56,282 nt of DNA from an uncultured Treponema sp. Lineage in GTDB: Bacteria; Spirochaetota; Spirochaetia; Treponematales; Treponemataceae. Each line of letters starts with the position of its first letter. Position 1 is the stretch's first letter. Both the position numbers and the translations under genes were made by a program. Location: NCBI GenBank assembly GCA_946186185.1, contig CAMHMJ010000020.1:1-56282 (forward strand). The letters run 5' to 3'. The notes under the pieces were generated by a model that was not told where the DNA came from, ran no database searches, and worked only from the letters and a program-made list of their open reading frames with translations. Below are positions 1 through 8,861 of the stretch, piece after piece.

Positions 1-1315
1 CAGAAATTGAACGGGTAATTGCCTGACGAATCCACCAGGTTGCATAGGTTGAAAATTTGAAGCCTTTTCTGTATTCAAACTTTTCAACAGCCTTAATAAG
101 ACCGATATTTCCTTCCTGAACCAGATCAAAGAACTGAAGTCCGCGGTTTGTATATTTTTTTGCAATTGAAACTACAAGACGAAGGTTTGCATTGATAAGC
201 TTGTTCTTTGCCTGCTCCATCATGCTGGAACCGCGCTTAATTTCACGGGCTTTTTCAAGAATTTCGTCAATTGTATTTTCAAATTCATACTCCATCTTGT
301 GAAGTTTTCTGTCAATCTTCTGAATCTGTGTATAAATTTCCCGGATGTCATCAGTTGTCATATTGAGTTCTGCTTCAAGTTTTGCAGCTTCAGACCTCAT
401 TGAAATACGACGGCCAAGACTTCTTAATTCTGAAGGACTTGAAATACGAAGCTCCTTCATCTTCTTTTCCTGCTTCTGATGACATTCATCGATTTTCTGA
501 ACGGCGTCTGAAAATTTAAGGGTAAACTTGTCCAGTTCTTCTGTCTGAATGTCAATTTTCTGAAGCTGAGGCTGAATTACTTTTCTGAGTTCAACCAGCT
601 GCGGATCATCAAAAATGCGGGATGTCTGACTTGATTCAAACATCTGCTTTTTCAATGCCATATACTGCTTCATTTCCGGCAAAACAGGCTTAATAAATTC
701 AGAATAGCAGGTCTTAAGACGACGCTTTTCTGCCATTTCTTCATTTATTTCTTTCCGAGGTCTGCCCGGTTCATGTATATCAATTCGTGTAAATGCCTTC
801 TGGGCAACAGCAAAGAATTCAGGAATCATAATTCCGGAATTTAAAAGAACATTCTTAATGATATTCTTTCCGTCTTCCATTTTTTTAGAAAGAGTTACTT
901 CCTGTTCAGCTGTAAGAAGGTTTTCCTTGCCGATTTCCCTCAGATAAAGCCTGATTGGATCGTCAACACTTGATTCTTTATCGCTGTTTACAAGACGGCC
1001 CTTTTCTTCAGTAAGCTTTTCTACATCCTCGTCTACAGATTCGTTATCTTCAAGTAGCGCCTCATCGGTGACATCTTCATCTGCATCATCATCCGAAACA
1101 TCCTGAACATCATCTTCGTCTTCATCAAGCTCATCCAGTCCAGATTCCCGGATTTCAAGGTTGTTGTTAGCAAGTGCCTGAAGCACAAGTTCCATTTCAG
1201 GTGAATTGACAAAATCCTGTCCAACAAGATCTGCAATTTCATCATACGTGATGCCATTCTTTTCAGTGGCAAAATCCAGAATTTTTTTAATTGATGGATT
1301 CTCTTCCTGTTCCAT
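1..1315 (-). CDS. rpoD: RNA polymerase primary sigma factor (sigma-70), 3' end cut by window edge
   Basis: This is the housekeeping sigma factor, which directs core RNA polymerase to -35/-10 promoters. I read the first 438 codons from the complement; the reading frame runs off the window start. The N-terminal part begins [15 protein letters not shown] and carries an acidic stretch at about residues 60-95. Region 1.2 follows ([12 protein letters not shown]), then a long non-conserved insert and region 2 ([55 protein letters not shown]). The window ends inside region 2.4, the -10 recognition helix, so regions 3 and 4 lie outside. It sits 13 bp after dnaG on the same strand, the usual dnaG-rpoD macromolecular synthesis pair, here without rpsU next to it. 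Confidence 0.95.
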   Translation of the reverse strand, partial: MEQEENPSIKKILDFATEKNGITYDEIADLVGQDFVNSPEMELVLQALANNNLEIRESGLDELDEDEDDVQDVSDDDADEDVTDEALLEDNESVDEDVEKLTEEKGRLVNSDKESSVDDPIRLYLREIGKENLLTAEQEVTLSKKMEDGKNIIKNVLLNSGIMIPEFFAVAQKAFTRIDIHEPGRPRKEINEEMAEKRRLKTCYSEFIKPVLPEMKQYMALKKQMFESSQTSRIFDDPQLVELRKVIQPQLQKIDIQTEELDKFTLKFSDAVQKIDECHQKQEKKMKELRISSPSELRSLGRRISMRSEAAKLEAELNMTTDDIREIYTQIQKIDRKLHKMEYEFENTIDEILEKAREIKRGSSMMEQAKNKLINANLRLVVSIAKKYTNRGLQFFDLVQEGNIGLIKAVEKFEYRKGFKFSTYATWWIRQAITRSIS

Positions 1316-1328
1316 TTTTCACCTTGTT

Positions 1329-3134
1329 TTATTGCCGGATTTTTTTGTCCAGCTCCATTTTTTCCGACAGAAGTTTTTCCAGATAATTTCTGTCATCCTG
1401 AGTCACAGGCCTGAACGTTCTGATCAGATTCATGATTTTGTCACGCTGCCGTTCTAAGCTTCTGGTCTTTATCAGTTTTATTGAATCCCTCACAGCTTTT
1501 TCCGTATAACCAGTAAATTCCCCCTGTGTTACCACATCGGTAATAAGGCTGGAAATCTTTTCGTCTGTGCAATGATTCAAAATACTGTTTAATGACAGAG
1601 AGTTTTCGGAAAAACAAACCTCCAGAATTTCATAAAGCATTCTGGCGTAGTAGTCTTCAAAATCATCGGCAGAAAGTTCGCTTCTCATTAATTTGAACTT
1701 ATCCAAATCACAAACCAAAGCTAAAACGCTTCTTAGTTCGGCATTCATTTTGAGAGGAACAATCTTTTTTTCCTCCTGCACCTGAACTGCCGGTTTATAA
1801 TTGTTTTGATTTTGCAACCGATTTCGATTCTGAAAATCTTTTCTAACTGCCTCCAGCCTTATGTTGAATGTCCGGCTCAGCTGCTCCAGACAAGATTCTT
1901 TCTGCATATCCGATTGAAGTGAATCTACATACGGGAAAAAAGCCTGTGCGGCCTTCGTCTTCCCTTCCGGTGTGTCTACCGGATACAATTCGCCTAGTTT
2001 AGATAGTAAAAAGTCGCTATCTAAAATAGCACCGGAAATTGCATTTGTCAACGATTCAGCACCAAATTTCAGCATAATTTCCGCAGGATCTTTTCCTCCG
2101 GAAAGAATTATAACCTTTACCGTAAAGCCTTCTTTTCGTAATGCAAGAATATCCTTATAAGTTGCCTTCTGTCCCGCACCGTCTGAATCCATGGAAAGGA
2201 GAACTTCTTCGCAAAAAGGCTTAAAAAGCCTAATCTGCTCAGTCGTTAGGGCAGTTCCCAAAGGGGCAACAGCGTATTCTATTCCGCACTGGTGCCAGGC
2301 AATACAGTCCATGTAGCCTTCGCACAAAATAATTTTATTATTTTCACGAACCGCTTTTTTTGCAAAATTGAAGCCGTAAAGGTTTTCACCCTTTTTATAA
2401 TGAATTGCATCCCGGGTATTTATATATTTTGCAGTTTTTGCTTCCGGATCTAAAAGACGCCCGCCAAAACCTATTACCTTTGAATCCTTGTTAAAAATCG
2501 GAAACATAAGGCGGTTTGAAAAAAAGGAGCAGTCCGGATATTTATCACTGAAAAGTGCAGAATTATTTAAAAATTCCTCGCTGAAATTATGCTTTTTTAA
2601 GAATTTTTTTAACCAGAACCTGTCGGCGGGCGAATAACCCAGCTTAAACTTTTTTATGGTTTCAAGGGACAAACCGCGTTTTGTAATGTATTTCAATGCG
2701 GCTTTTCCCTGCTCTGTTTCAAGAAGAAAATAATGAAAGGAGGTAGAAACCCGCTCGTAGAGTTCAATATAGTCCTGAATAAGACGATATTTTGAATCAG
2801 TTTTTTCGTCCTGCTGGCCGGAACCGGAGGTTTTGTATTTTACCGGTATGTTGCATTTTTTTGCAAGAAATTCTACGGCTTCAGAAAAGCCCAGCTTCTC
2901 CTGCTCCATAACAAACTTAAAAATATTTCCGCCGGCACCACAGCCAAAACAGTGATAAAGTTTTTTGTCTGCACTTACAGAAAAGGAAGGCGTCTTTTCA
3001 TGATGAAAAGGACAGCACCCCATGTAGGAACTGCCGCCTTTAGATTCAAGCCTGGTATATTCCCCGATAATGCTTACTATATCTGCCTGAGAATTAATTG
3101 CCTCAATAGTTTCCTGTGAAATAAAACCGCCCAT
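1329..3134 (-). CDS. dnaG: DNA primase
   Basis: DnaG synthesises RNA primers for replication at the fork. The N-terminal CHC2 zinc finger is visible at about residues 40-72 (CCPFHHEKTPSF then YHCFGCGAGG). A central catalytic core and TOPRIM domain follow, with EGYMDCIAWHQCG supplying the glutamate and LLSMDSDGAG supplying the acidic metal ligands at about residues 270-320. The C-terminal third is poorly conserved, as is usual for the helicase-binding domain. Length (601 aa) is normal. The ATG at 3134 has a GGAAG Shine-Dalgarno sequence just upstream. It lies directly upstream of rpoD and about 66 bp downstream of mltG, so the three are probably co-transcribed. Confidence 0.97.
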   Translation of the reverse strand: MGGFISQETIEAINSQADIVSIIGEYTRLESKGGSSYMGCCPFHHEKTPSFSVSADKKLYHCFGCGAGGNIFKFVMEQEKLGFSEAVEFLAKKCNIPVKYKTSGSGQQDEKTDSKYRLIQDYIELYERVSTSFHYFLLETEQGKAALKYITKRGLSLETIKKFKLGYSPADRFWLKKFLKKHNFSEEFLNNSALFSDKYPDCSFFSNRLMFPIFNKDSKVIGFGGRLLDPEAKTAKYINTRDAIHYKKGENLYGFNFAKKAVRENNKIILCEGYMDCIAWHQCGIEYAVAPLGTALTTEQIRLFKPFCEEVLLSMDSDGAGQKATYKDILALRKEGFTVKVIILSGGKDPAEIMLKFGAESLTNAISGAILDSDFLLSKLGELYPVDTPEGKTKAAQAFFPYVDSLQSDMQKESCLEQLSRTFNIRLEAVRKDFQNRNRLQNQNNYKPAVQVQEEKKIVPLKMNAELRSVLALVCDLDKFKLMRSELSADDFEDYYARMLYEILEVCFSENSLSLNSILNHCTDEKISSLITDVVTQGEFTGYTEKAVRDSIKLIKTRSLERQRDKIMNLIRTFRPVTQDDRNYLEKLLSEKMELDKKIRQ

Positions 3135-3200
3135 TCGCTTCCAAATTTTCCAGATATTCAGATTTCAGGCAAACTCTTTAAGGTCACCTGATTATTCAAT

Positions 3201-4283
3201 TTACTTTCCGCTCTTTTTTGTACTATAACTGTAACCTTCGCTGATGTGCTGGGAAAAGTCCTCAGTAAACACATGCTTTCCTTTTCCTTCATCTACAAGA
3301 CGGAAGTAAAAGTACTTTGTCTTTGGAGCCTGAGCAGCAGCAGATAAGGCCACAAGACCGGGATTGGATATTCCTGTTGGAGGAAGACCGGCCCATTTAT
3401 AAGTGTTATAGGGACTGTCGATCTGAAGATCCTTGTAGGTTATTACATCCGGATGAGGCCGTCCCTCGATTTCCGTAATTATGTACTCGATTGTTGCGCA
3501 GGAATAAAGTCCCCAGTTATATTTCAAGCGGTTCTTAAATACGCTGGCGATGAGAGGTGCTTCTTCATCAAGCCGGTATTCACGCTCTACTATGGAAGCA
3601 AGGCGTACAGTATAGTCTAAATCTTCAATGGACATATCCTTTAGTACAGGAATTTCCTGTGCGTGATTAAAGAAATTATCAACCATAGTTGAAACAACGG
3701 CCTGGGCATTCATCATGGGAGTAAAAAAATATGTGTCAGGAAAAAGATAGCCTTCAAAATTTTCAGAGGGAATATTATATTTTTTCAAGAGTAAAGGATC
3801 ACTGCAGGCCTCAAGAAAATCATTTTTTGAACACACCCCTTCACTTTCAAGTCTCAGTGCAATTTTAGACTTTGTAATTCCTTCAGGAAATGTCAGCTTA
3901 ATATATTCCTGTTTTCCGCTTGAAAGAACTTCATAAATTTCCTTAACGGACATATCACTGGAAACCCGGTAAATTCCGCTTTTCAGGGAAAAAGGTGCGG
4001 AAGAACCTGCAAAAAACTTTGCGATAAATGGAAATCTGGCTCCCATATAGAAAACCTTATCGCTTCTGATAATTCCTTCATTATAAAGAGTTTCCGAAAG
4101 CATTTTAGAATTCATTCCCTGAGGAACCTGAAGTCTGTATTCAGTTTTATTTTCAGAAGAAGTCTTTGGCTTGCATGAAAAAGAAAGGCTTGCACAGACA
4201 ACCACAATAGCCAGAACAAAAGCAATTACGGGAAGAAGAAAAAAAGGAAATACATTTTTACCGGACGATTTTATTAAAGCCAT
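3201..4283 (-). CDS. mltG: Endolytic murein transglycosylase MltG (YceG-like)
   Basis: MltG cleaves nascent peptidoglycan glycan strands at the outer face of the inner membrane and is thought to set glycan length. One N-terminal membrane segment (about residues 12-34, FFLLPVIAFVLAIVVVCASL) is followed by a LysM-like region (YRLQVPQGMNSKMLSETLYNEGII in parts). The YceG catalytic domain contains FEGYLFPDTYFF, the ASIVEREYR segment with the catalytic glutamate, and IDSPYNTYKWAGLPPTGI in parts. Length 360 aa is typical. It starts 3 nt after the upstream hydrolase gene stops, with GAGG inside that gene's end, so translation is probably coupled. Confidence 0.93.
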   Translation of the reverse strand: MALIKSSGKNVFPFFLLPVIAFVLAIVVVCASLSFSCKPKTSSENKTEYRLQVPQGMNSKMLSETLYNEGIIRSDKVFYMGARFPFIAKFFAGSSAPFSLKSGIYRVSSDMSVKEIYEVLSSGKQEYIKLTFPEGITKSKIALRLESEGVCSKNDFLEACSDPLLLKKYNIPSENFEGYLFPDTYFFTPMMNAQAVVSTMVDNFFNHAQEIPVLKDMSIEDLDYTVRLASIVEREYRLDEEAPLIASVFKNRLKYNWGLYSCATIEYIITEIEGRPHPDVITYKDLQIDSPYNTYKWAGLPPTGISNPGLVALSAAAQAPKTKYFYFRLVDEGKGKHVFTEDFSQHISEGYSYSTKKSGK

Positions 4284-4286
4284 AGA

Positions 4287-5231
4287 TTAAACCTCAAATT
4301 CCATTCCTTCAGAAGAAAGGTACACCTTAATATCTGAATGAACAATGTATTTTGCATACCAGCGGGCAGCCGTTAAAATTGAATCAAGTTTTTTGTCATC
4401 GTAGACCGGTTCATGATGGAAAAGATACAAAGTCTTTGCATTCCATTTTACTGCAAAATCGATTGCAGAACAGAAAGCAGAATGTCCCCAGTTTACTTTT
4501 TTATAGGATTCTTCAACCGTGTACTGAGAATCAAGAATCAAAACATCAGCATCCTTAAATACGGCATTTTTTTCATCACTGTATTCAAGGTCTTTGTGCT
4601 GAATTTCAACATCGGTGGCATAAACAAACTTTTTTCCATCTTCTTCAAAGGAAAATGAGTAGGAATCCCCCGGATGATTCATCAGACAGGAGTTCACGGT
4701 TAAACCGCCGATTTTAAAAGGCTCCGAAGGGGAAACCTTGTGAAAAGTAATGTTTTTTGTAAAGGAATCAAAGCCTGCTGAAGGAGGAAAAAACGGCGTA
4801 TTCTGCTGAGCCCTTAAATATCCTTCAAAATTATCAAAGGCGGAATACATATCAATTTCAGACTTTGGATTATATGCCGCATCAAAAAACGGAAGCCCCT
4901 GTATATGATCCCAGTGAAAGTGACTGAAAAACATGTGATAGTGAAGATCCGCTGGTTTTTCACCCTTTTTACCATATTCCCTGAGTCCGCTTCCGGCATC
5001 AAGAAGAATTTTTGCTCCGTCCTTTGAAGTTAATTCCAGACAGGAAGTGTTTCCTCCGGTTGTCCCGAATATCCAGGAAGGAAGATTTGCGATGAATTTC
5101 TCTCTTGCATCAGGCGTCTTTATATCGTTTGCAGTTATCCGCTGGATTGCTGCAGTTATTTTAGCCTGTACTTGAGACGGAGTTATAGGAGACGGAATGG
5201 AACCTCTAACTCCCCAGAATTTTACTTTCAT
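4287..5231 (-). CDS. Metallo-beta-lactamase-fold hydrolase
   Basis: This is a cytoplasmic metal-dependent hydrolase of the metallo-beta-lactamase superfamily, related to phosphodiesterase-like members with the N-terminal signature KFWGVRGSIPSP and GGNTSCLEL. The metal-binding motif is FFSHFHWDHIQG (HxHxDH) at about residues 102-113. Later ligands are probably NHPGDSYSF, ATDVE and LFHHEP. No signal peptide is seen. The substrate cannot be deduced; a cyclic nucleotide or phosphodiester is a family-based guess. The ATG at 5231 has an AGGTGGG ribosome site. It is the first gene of the mltG-dnaG-rpoD cluster, and the sequence before it holds a good promoter. Confidence 0.85.
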   Translation of the reverse strand: MKVKFWGVRGSIPSPITPSQVQAKITAAIQRITANDIKTPDAREKFIANLPSWIFGTTGGNTSCLELTSKDGAKILLDAGSGLREYGKKGEKPADLHYHMFFSHFHWDHIQGLPFFDAAYNPKSEIDMYSAFDNFEGYLRAQQNTPFFPPSAGFDSFTKNITFHKVSPSEPFKIGGLTVNSCLMNHPGDSYSFSFEEDGKKFVYATDVEIQHKDLEYSDEKNAVFKDADVLILDSQYTVEESYKKVNWGHSAFCSAIDFAVKWNAKTLYLFHHEPVYDDKKLDSILTAARWYAKYIVHSDIKVYLSSEGMEFEV

Positions 5232-5270
5232 CTTTTCCCACCTGTAAAAAAACTTTTGCTTTATCAGATT

Positions 5271-5299
5271 AATTTAAAGCATAAAACTGTATTTGTCAA
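5271..5299 (-). promoter_or_regulatory. Sigma-70 promoter for the hydrolase-mltG-dnaG-rpoD cluster
   Basis: On the minus strand a perfect TTGACA (5294-5299 on plus as TGTCAA) is followed after 17 bp by TAAATT (5271-5276). Predicted transcription starts about 33 nt upstream of the ATG at 5231, leaving room for its AGGTGGG ribosome site. Confidence 0.6.
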
Positions 5300-5362
5300 A
5301 TTGATTTGGGCAATTGATTAGGAGGATGAAATACATATTAAAAACAAACTGGATTTTAAAAT

Positions 5363-5388
5363 AAAAAAAGGAACCAGAGGTTCCTTTT
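5363..5388 (-). terminator. Rho-independent terminator after the tRNA pair
   Basis: Read on the minus strand, AAAAGGAACC-TCT-GGTTCCTTTTTTT forms a tight hairpin followed by a T run, directly after the tRNA-Tyr 3' end. Confidence 0.8.
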
Positions 5389-5469
5389 GGGGAGTATAGG
5401 ACTCGAACCTATGAACTCGAAAGAGGAGGGATTTACAGTCCCTTGCAATTGCCGCTATGCGAACTCCCC
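5388..5469 (-). tRNA. tRNA-Tyr (anticodon GTA)
   Basis: The 7-bp acceptor stem pairs GGGGAGT with ACTCCCC. The anticodon loop is CTGTAAA (anticodon GTA), a long class II variable arm spans the CCTCTTTCGAG region, and the T loop GGTTCGAGTCC is canonical. The gene is about 82 nt. The genomic 3' end after the discriminator A continues AAAGG, so CCA is not encoded and must be added after transcription. It lies 6 nt after tRNA-Thr, in one transcript. Confidence 0.93.
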
Positions 5470-5475
5470 TAAATA

Positions 5476-5548
5476 AGCTGCTTGTAGGACTTGGACCCAC
5501 GACCCCGAGATTACAAATCACGTGCTCTACCAACTGAGCTAAAGCAGC
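5476..5548 (-). tRNA. tRNA-Thr (anticodon TGT)
   Basis: The acceptor stem pairs GCTGCTT with AAGCAGC. The D arm is GCTCAGTTGGTAGAGC, the anticodon loop TTTGTAA gives anticodon TGT, and the T arm is GTGGGTCCAAGTCCTAC. The anticodon stem CGTGA/TCTCG has one central T-T mismatch. The discriminator is T and CCA is not encoded (TATTT follows). The gene is 73 nt. Confidence 0.92.
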
Positions 5549-5576
5549 ATTAGGTTGTTCGTGTCGAACGAGTGTT

Positions 5577-5605
5577 ATACTAATCTAAATGAAAAAAAGA
5601 GTCAA
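5577..5605 (-). promoter_or_regulatory. Promoter of the tRNA-Thr/tRNA-Tyr unit
   Basis: On the minus strand TTGACT (5600-5605) is followed after 17 bp by TAGTAT (5577-5582), about 29 nt before the tRNA-Thr 5' end. The same TTGACT-N17-TAGTAT arrangement occurs at 8354-8382. Confidence 0.5.
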
Positions 5606-5639
5606 TAGCAGAATTCAGAATTTTTGATTTTTTTTTATT

Positions 5640-5694
5640 TTTTTTTTGAAAAAAATAATCCAGAAAGCCCGGAACTGGAAAGCCAAGCTCCGGG
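5640..5694 (-). terminator. Possible terminator after the GT5 gene
   Basis: On the minus strand, downstream of the stop at 5728, CCCGGA (5689-5694) and TCCGGG (5668-5673) can pair, and a T-rich run follows at 5640-5655 after an AT-rich spacer. The T run is not immediately adjacent, so this is only a moderate call. The rest of 5549-5727 shows no gene. Confidence 0.4.
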
Positions 5695-5727
5695 GAGCCA
5701 GAATTCGGGGCGTCCGGAACTTATAAG

Positions 5728-7350
5728 CTACCTGGACTGAGTGCTGAGAGGGCTGGATCTGCCTGATTTTAATAGACTTCTGAAAAGCTTTAAGTATTTT
5801 TCCGTTACAAACTCCCAGGAGTAAACAGTCCGTACATAATTGGAAGCCCAGACTATCATGTTTTCTACGGTTTCCGAATCCTTTAATTTCAGCACGGCTG
5901 CTTTCAGGATACAGGAGGAAAGATTTTCCGCTGTATTTGGAGAAAATAAAAAGCCGGTTTCTTCATCAATTATTTTTTTTAATCCGCCGGTTGCATTTGC
6001 CACCGGAAGAGTACCGTATAGCTGTGAAATAAAATCTTCAAGACAGCAGGGCTCAAAATTGCTTGGTAAAAGAGAAAAATCACAGGCGGCAACAGAAAGC
6101 CGTGGAAGAAAATGGTTATAGCCTTCAAAGAAAACCACCTTACCCTTAAAACGCTCCGTCAAGTCCTCAAGACGTTTTTCAATCTGAGGATCCCCCTGCC
6201 CTACAATTACAAACCTCAAAAAATCGTTATCCGGAAGAAGTTTTTCGATTGCTTCAGAAAGAAGCTGAATTCCTTTCTGCCACACAAGCCGGCCGTGAAA
6301 AACAAAAAAGACCGATTTTTTCTCTGCTTCCAGAAAACCGTACCGGGAAAAATTGGAAAGATAGTTCTGAAATTTTTCTGACTGCATTTTTTTTGAACCC
6401 ATGTCTTCTTCCGCTTTACACAGGGAAAGAAAAAACTTTCGGTTCTTTATTTTTCCTTCAAGCTTTCCGTCAAAAGGATTCATGGGATACGGAAGAAGTG
6501 AAATTTCAGGATGTTCCGGAGCATACTGAAAGTAATCAATTCCATTTGTGATTCCTTCAACGGGAATATTTCTTTCACTAAAAATCCTGCTTAATCCGTC
6601 CGTATAGTCAGAATTTTCTGATTCCGTAATTTCCTTTGCATAGAAGGTTGAAACTGTTGTAAGGCGGGCAAATTTCGAAGCGATTAAAAAGGGTTCCACC
6701 CGCTGACCGTTCATGGAGTCCGTAAGCCAGTTCCAGGGGAGCTCGGAAAACCAGATTGCCTGGTTCAAATCAGAAAATTCGTGGTGATAGGCAGGACCGG
6801 CATTATGAATCGTAACAACACATTTTGTCTTCTGGAAATATTCCGGCTTTAAAAGCTCAATGTATGCGGGTGTAAGGGCACTGGCAGCATCCTGGCAGTG
6901 GATTATATCCGGAATTTCAGATTTTTTTATTAATGTTCCGTAAAGAGCCACGGACTTACACAAAAGGGCGTCCAGAAAATGAACATCTTCATGTCCCATT
7001 CCCCGGGCGTGAAAGGGATTTTCTTTCTCTTCTTCCTGGGTATAGACGTAAACACCTTTTTTTTCGGAATAGGCTCTGTGCTTTATAAAAACTATTTTTA
7101 AACCGGAAGAAATAAGATTCGCCTTTGAAAAGCATACTCTGATATTCTGGGAACAGAGGCTAACAGTTCCCTCAAGCTCTTTTTCATTTTGAAATCTAAC
7201 GGAATCAGTATTGGTACAGCCGTAAAGCGGAATAAAAAGCGTTACGTCGTGGTTTTGAGAAAAGTTTTCACAGAGGGCGTAAGTTACATCCTTTACGCCT
7301 CCGGCTTCGGAAAGCCCTGAACATTCATTACTGACTACCCAGATTTTCAT
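5728..7350 (-). CDS. GT5-family glycogen/starch synthase-like glycosyltransferase, divergent paralogue
   Basis: The fold is that of ADP/UDP-glucose alpha-1,4-glucan synthases. The N-terminal Rossmann region starts MKIWVVSNECSGLSEAGGV, VTIHNAGPAYHHEF follows at about residue 180, and the C-terminal half has VFHGRLVWQKGI, LPSNFEPCCLEDF and ANATGGLKKI. In E. coli GlgA the N-terminal KTGGL lysine at position 15 contacts the sugar nucleotide. Here that position is Glu15 (EAGGV), and the canonical HNAAYQG is altered. A second copy with intact motifs lies at 32870-34342. At 540 aa it is longer than typical GlgA. The substrate is therefore uncertain; a changed donor or a regulatory role is possible. 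It overlaps the upstream SPFH-like gene by 4 bp, so the two are translationally coupled. Confidence 0.75.
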   Translation of the reverse strand: MKIWVVSNECSGLSEAGGVKDVTYALCENFSQNHDVTLFIPLYGCTNTDSVRFQNEKELEGTVSLCSQNIRVCFSKANLISSGLKIVFIKHRAYSEKKGVYVYTQEEEKENPFHARGMGHEDVHFLDALLCKSVALYGTLIKKSEIPDIIHCQDAASALTPAYIELLKPEYFQKTKCVVTIHNAGPAYHHEFSDLNQAIWFSELPWNWLTDSMNGQRVEPFLIASKFARLTTVSTFYAKEITESENSDYTDGLSRIFSERNIPVEGITNGIDYFQYAPEHPEISLLPYPMNPFDGKLEGKIKNRKFFLSLCKAEEDMGSKKMQSEKFQNYLSNFSRYGFLEAEKKSVFFVFHGRLVWQKGIQLLSEAIEKLLPDNDFLRFVIVGQGDPQIEKRLEDLTERFKGKVVFFEGYNHFLPRLSVAACDFSLLPSNFEPCCLEDFISQLYGTLPVANATGGLKKIIDEETGFLFSPNTAENLSSCILKAAVLKLKDSETVENMIVWASNYVRTVYSWEFVTEKYLKLFRSLLKSGRSSPLSTQSR

Positions 7351-8324
7351 TCCTTTTCCGCTTCTGAATATTTTTTTAACATTCTGAAAAGGAGAGCTTT
7401 TTCTTCATCGGATAAATCCTCTAAAGAATCCTTTGCAGAAGCTTCTTTTATTTCAGTTTTAGCTTTTTTTGTATTTTCGTTTTCTGATACAGAAGGTGTT
7501 TCCGGGGCAGTCTTTGAATCAAAAGAATTCAAAAAGCCTGAAGAATTATCATAGCCGTTTTTATTTGAAAAATCGCCGGAGCCCTTATTATTATTCACAG
7601 ATGGTGCATAATAATCGGAAGTAATGAGTTTTTCACTTTCCTTCGAAATCGAAGATAGAGCCGTTTTTCTTGAAAGCCGGTATAAATCTGCATCCGGGAA
7701 TTTCTGATTTGTTATTGAAAAGGCAGTCACTTCAATTCCCTCTGTATCTTTCTGGGAATAGAAGTCCGAATCTGCAAAAACATTTTTTGAATCTAAATAG
7801 AAGGATGCAGAAGGTGCAGCTGACGAACCGGCGCTTTCCTGCAGATAATATCGTAAAAGCTTCTTTTCTGTTGCTTCAGCAAGAAAATCCGCCTTTCTTT
7901 CCATAAATTTGTTTAAGGATTCCTGATCGGAAATGGCATTTTTTTTGCACAGGGCAGCTATCTGTTCTTTGGAAATTTCAATTGTAACTGAAATATCGGC
8001 AGAATAGGAAAAATCAGGTCTGAGGGAAGAATAACTCTTAAAAATATCCGCAGAAGGAAGTTCTCCGTTTATTTTCTTTGAAAACTGGTACGGCAAAACA
8101 GAAAAGGAACGCAGGGATGCATTAGTTGGCAGAAGGAATTCCCAGTACCAGGAAAAGGTTCCGCTTTCAGCTACTTTCTGAGAAACACCACCGGTTTTTG
8201 AAACCACAATACCAACATGATTCGGCTTAATTTTTATCTGTGTCCAGCCCAGATAAAAGACAGCGGCTGCAAAAATAACGATGATTAAAACAGAAAAGAA
8301 AAAGCTTTTTAATTTTTTTGCCAT
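7347..8324 (-). CDS. Membrane-anchored SPFH/band-7-like protein
   Basis: Residues about 7-28 form one N-terminal membrane segment (SFFFSVLIIVIFAAAVFYLG). After it comes IKIKPNHVGIVVSKTGGV, which resembles the start of SPFH/prohibitin domains, and GIEVTAFSITNQKFPDADL near residue 200 resembles the end of that domain. The stretch after about residue 240 is low in complexity (Ser, Asn, Lys) and ends in a charged helix. The family scaffolds membrane microdomains or proteases, but the match is weak and no catalytic residues are expected. It is the promoter-proximal partner of the divergent GT5 gene (ATGA overlap). The ATG at 8324 has an AGGTGGG ribosome site. Confidence 0.5.
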   Translation of the reverse strand: MAKKLKSFFFSVLIIVIFAAAVFYLGWTQIKIKPNHVGIVVSKTGGVSQKVAESGTFSWYWEFLLPTNASLRSFSVLPYQFSKKINGELPSADIFKSYSSLRPDFSYSADISVTIEISKEQIAALCKKNAISDQESLNKFMERKADFLAEATEKKLLRYYLQESAGSSAAPSASFYLDSKNVFADSDFYSQKDTEGIEVTAFSITNQKFPDADLYRLSRKTALSSISKESEKLITSDYYAPSVNNNKGSGDFSNKNGYDNSSGFLNSFDSKTAPETPSVSENENTKKAKTEIKEASAKDSLEDLSDEEKALLFRMLKKYSEAEKE

Positions 8325-8353
8325 GTTTTCCCACCTGAAAAAGTTCTGACACC

Positions 8354-8382
8354 TTGACTGTCAAAACGACATTTTTTAGTAT
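8354..8382 (+). promoter_or_regulatory. Promoter giving a near-leaderless transcript for the 8391 gene
   Basis: TTGACT (8354-8359), 17 bp, then TAGTAT (8377-8382). The ATG is 8 nt after the -10 box and there is no Shine-Dalgarno sequence. TATAAC at 8380-8385 is an alternative -10 that would place the start even closer. Confidence 0.5.
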
Positions 8383-8390
8383 AACTGTAG

Positions 8391-8819
8391 ATGAAGATAA
8401 CTTCAAGAAAAAAAGACGAGTACAGGCCTATAAAATATTTTCAGGAAATTGATGATATTTTTTTTGACCGTCAGAAAAAAAATGTTCCCCTGCTGTTCAA
8501 GCTTTCCAGAAGAACGGTCCTCTTCCTTTTTCTCTGCCAGATTGTCCTGCTGGTCCTCTACGCCATCGGAAATTACCAGAATTTTCTGGATGAAAACATG
8601 AAAATCGTTATTGAAACTGTCCTGATGACTTCATTTCTTTTAGGTTTCTTTAGTCTTCTTACAATAATTCAGGGAATTGTTTTAATAGCAGGAAAAAGAA
8701 CCCGTAAAGCCTCCAACTATATTCTACAGATTATTCTCCTTGGAATTGTTTTCATCTTCAGCCTTGTAACATTATTATCCTTCAGCTTTATAGATATAAT
8801 TTCCCAAGGTACGATATAA
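8391..8819 (+). CDS. Small three-helix membrane protein of unknown function
   Basis: I do not recognise this 142-aa protein. It begins with a basic cytoplasmic stretch (MKITSRKKDEYRPIKYF). Three hydrophobic helices follow at about residues 45-66 (VLFLFLCQIVLLVLYAI), 80-104 (VLMTSFLLGFFSLLTIIQGI) and 115-138 (ILLGIVFIFSLVTLLSFSF). There is no signal peptide and no conserved polar motif. It is divergent from the SPFH-like gene and lies 42 nt before the CCA-adding enzyme, so it may share that transcript. It has no ribosome binding site, and its ATG falls at the predicted transcription start. Confidence 0.7.
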   Translation: MKITSRKKDEYRPIKYFQEIDDIFFDRQKKNVPLLFKLSRRTVLFLFLCQIVLLVLYAIGNYQNFLDENMKIVIETVLMTSFLLGFFSLLTIIQGIVLIAGKRTRKASNYILQIILLGIVFIFSLVTLLSFSFIDIISQGTI

Positions 8820-8861
8820 TCTGTTTAGTCCTAAAATTATCCCTTTAAATGGCGGAGAAAA

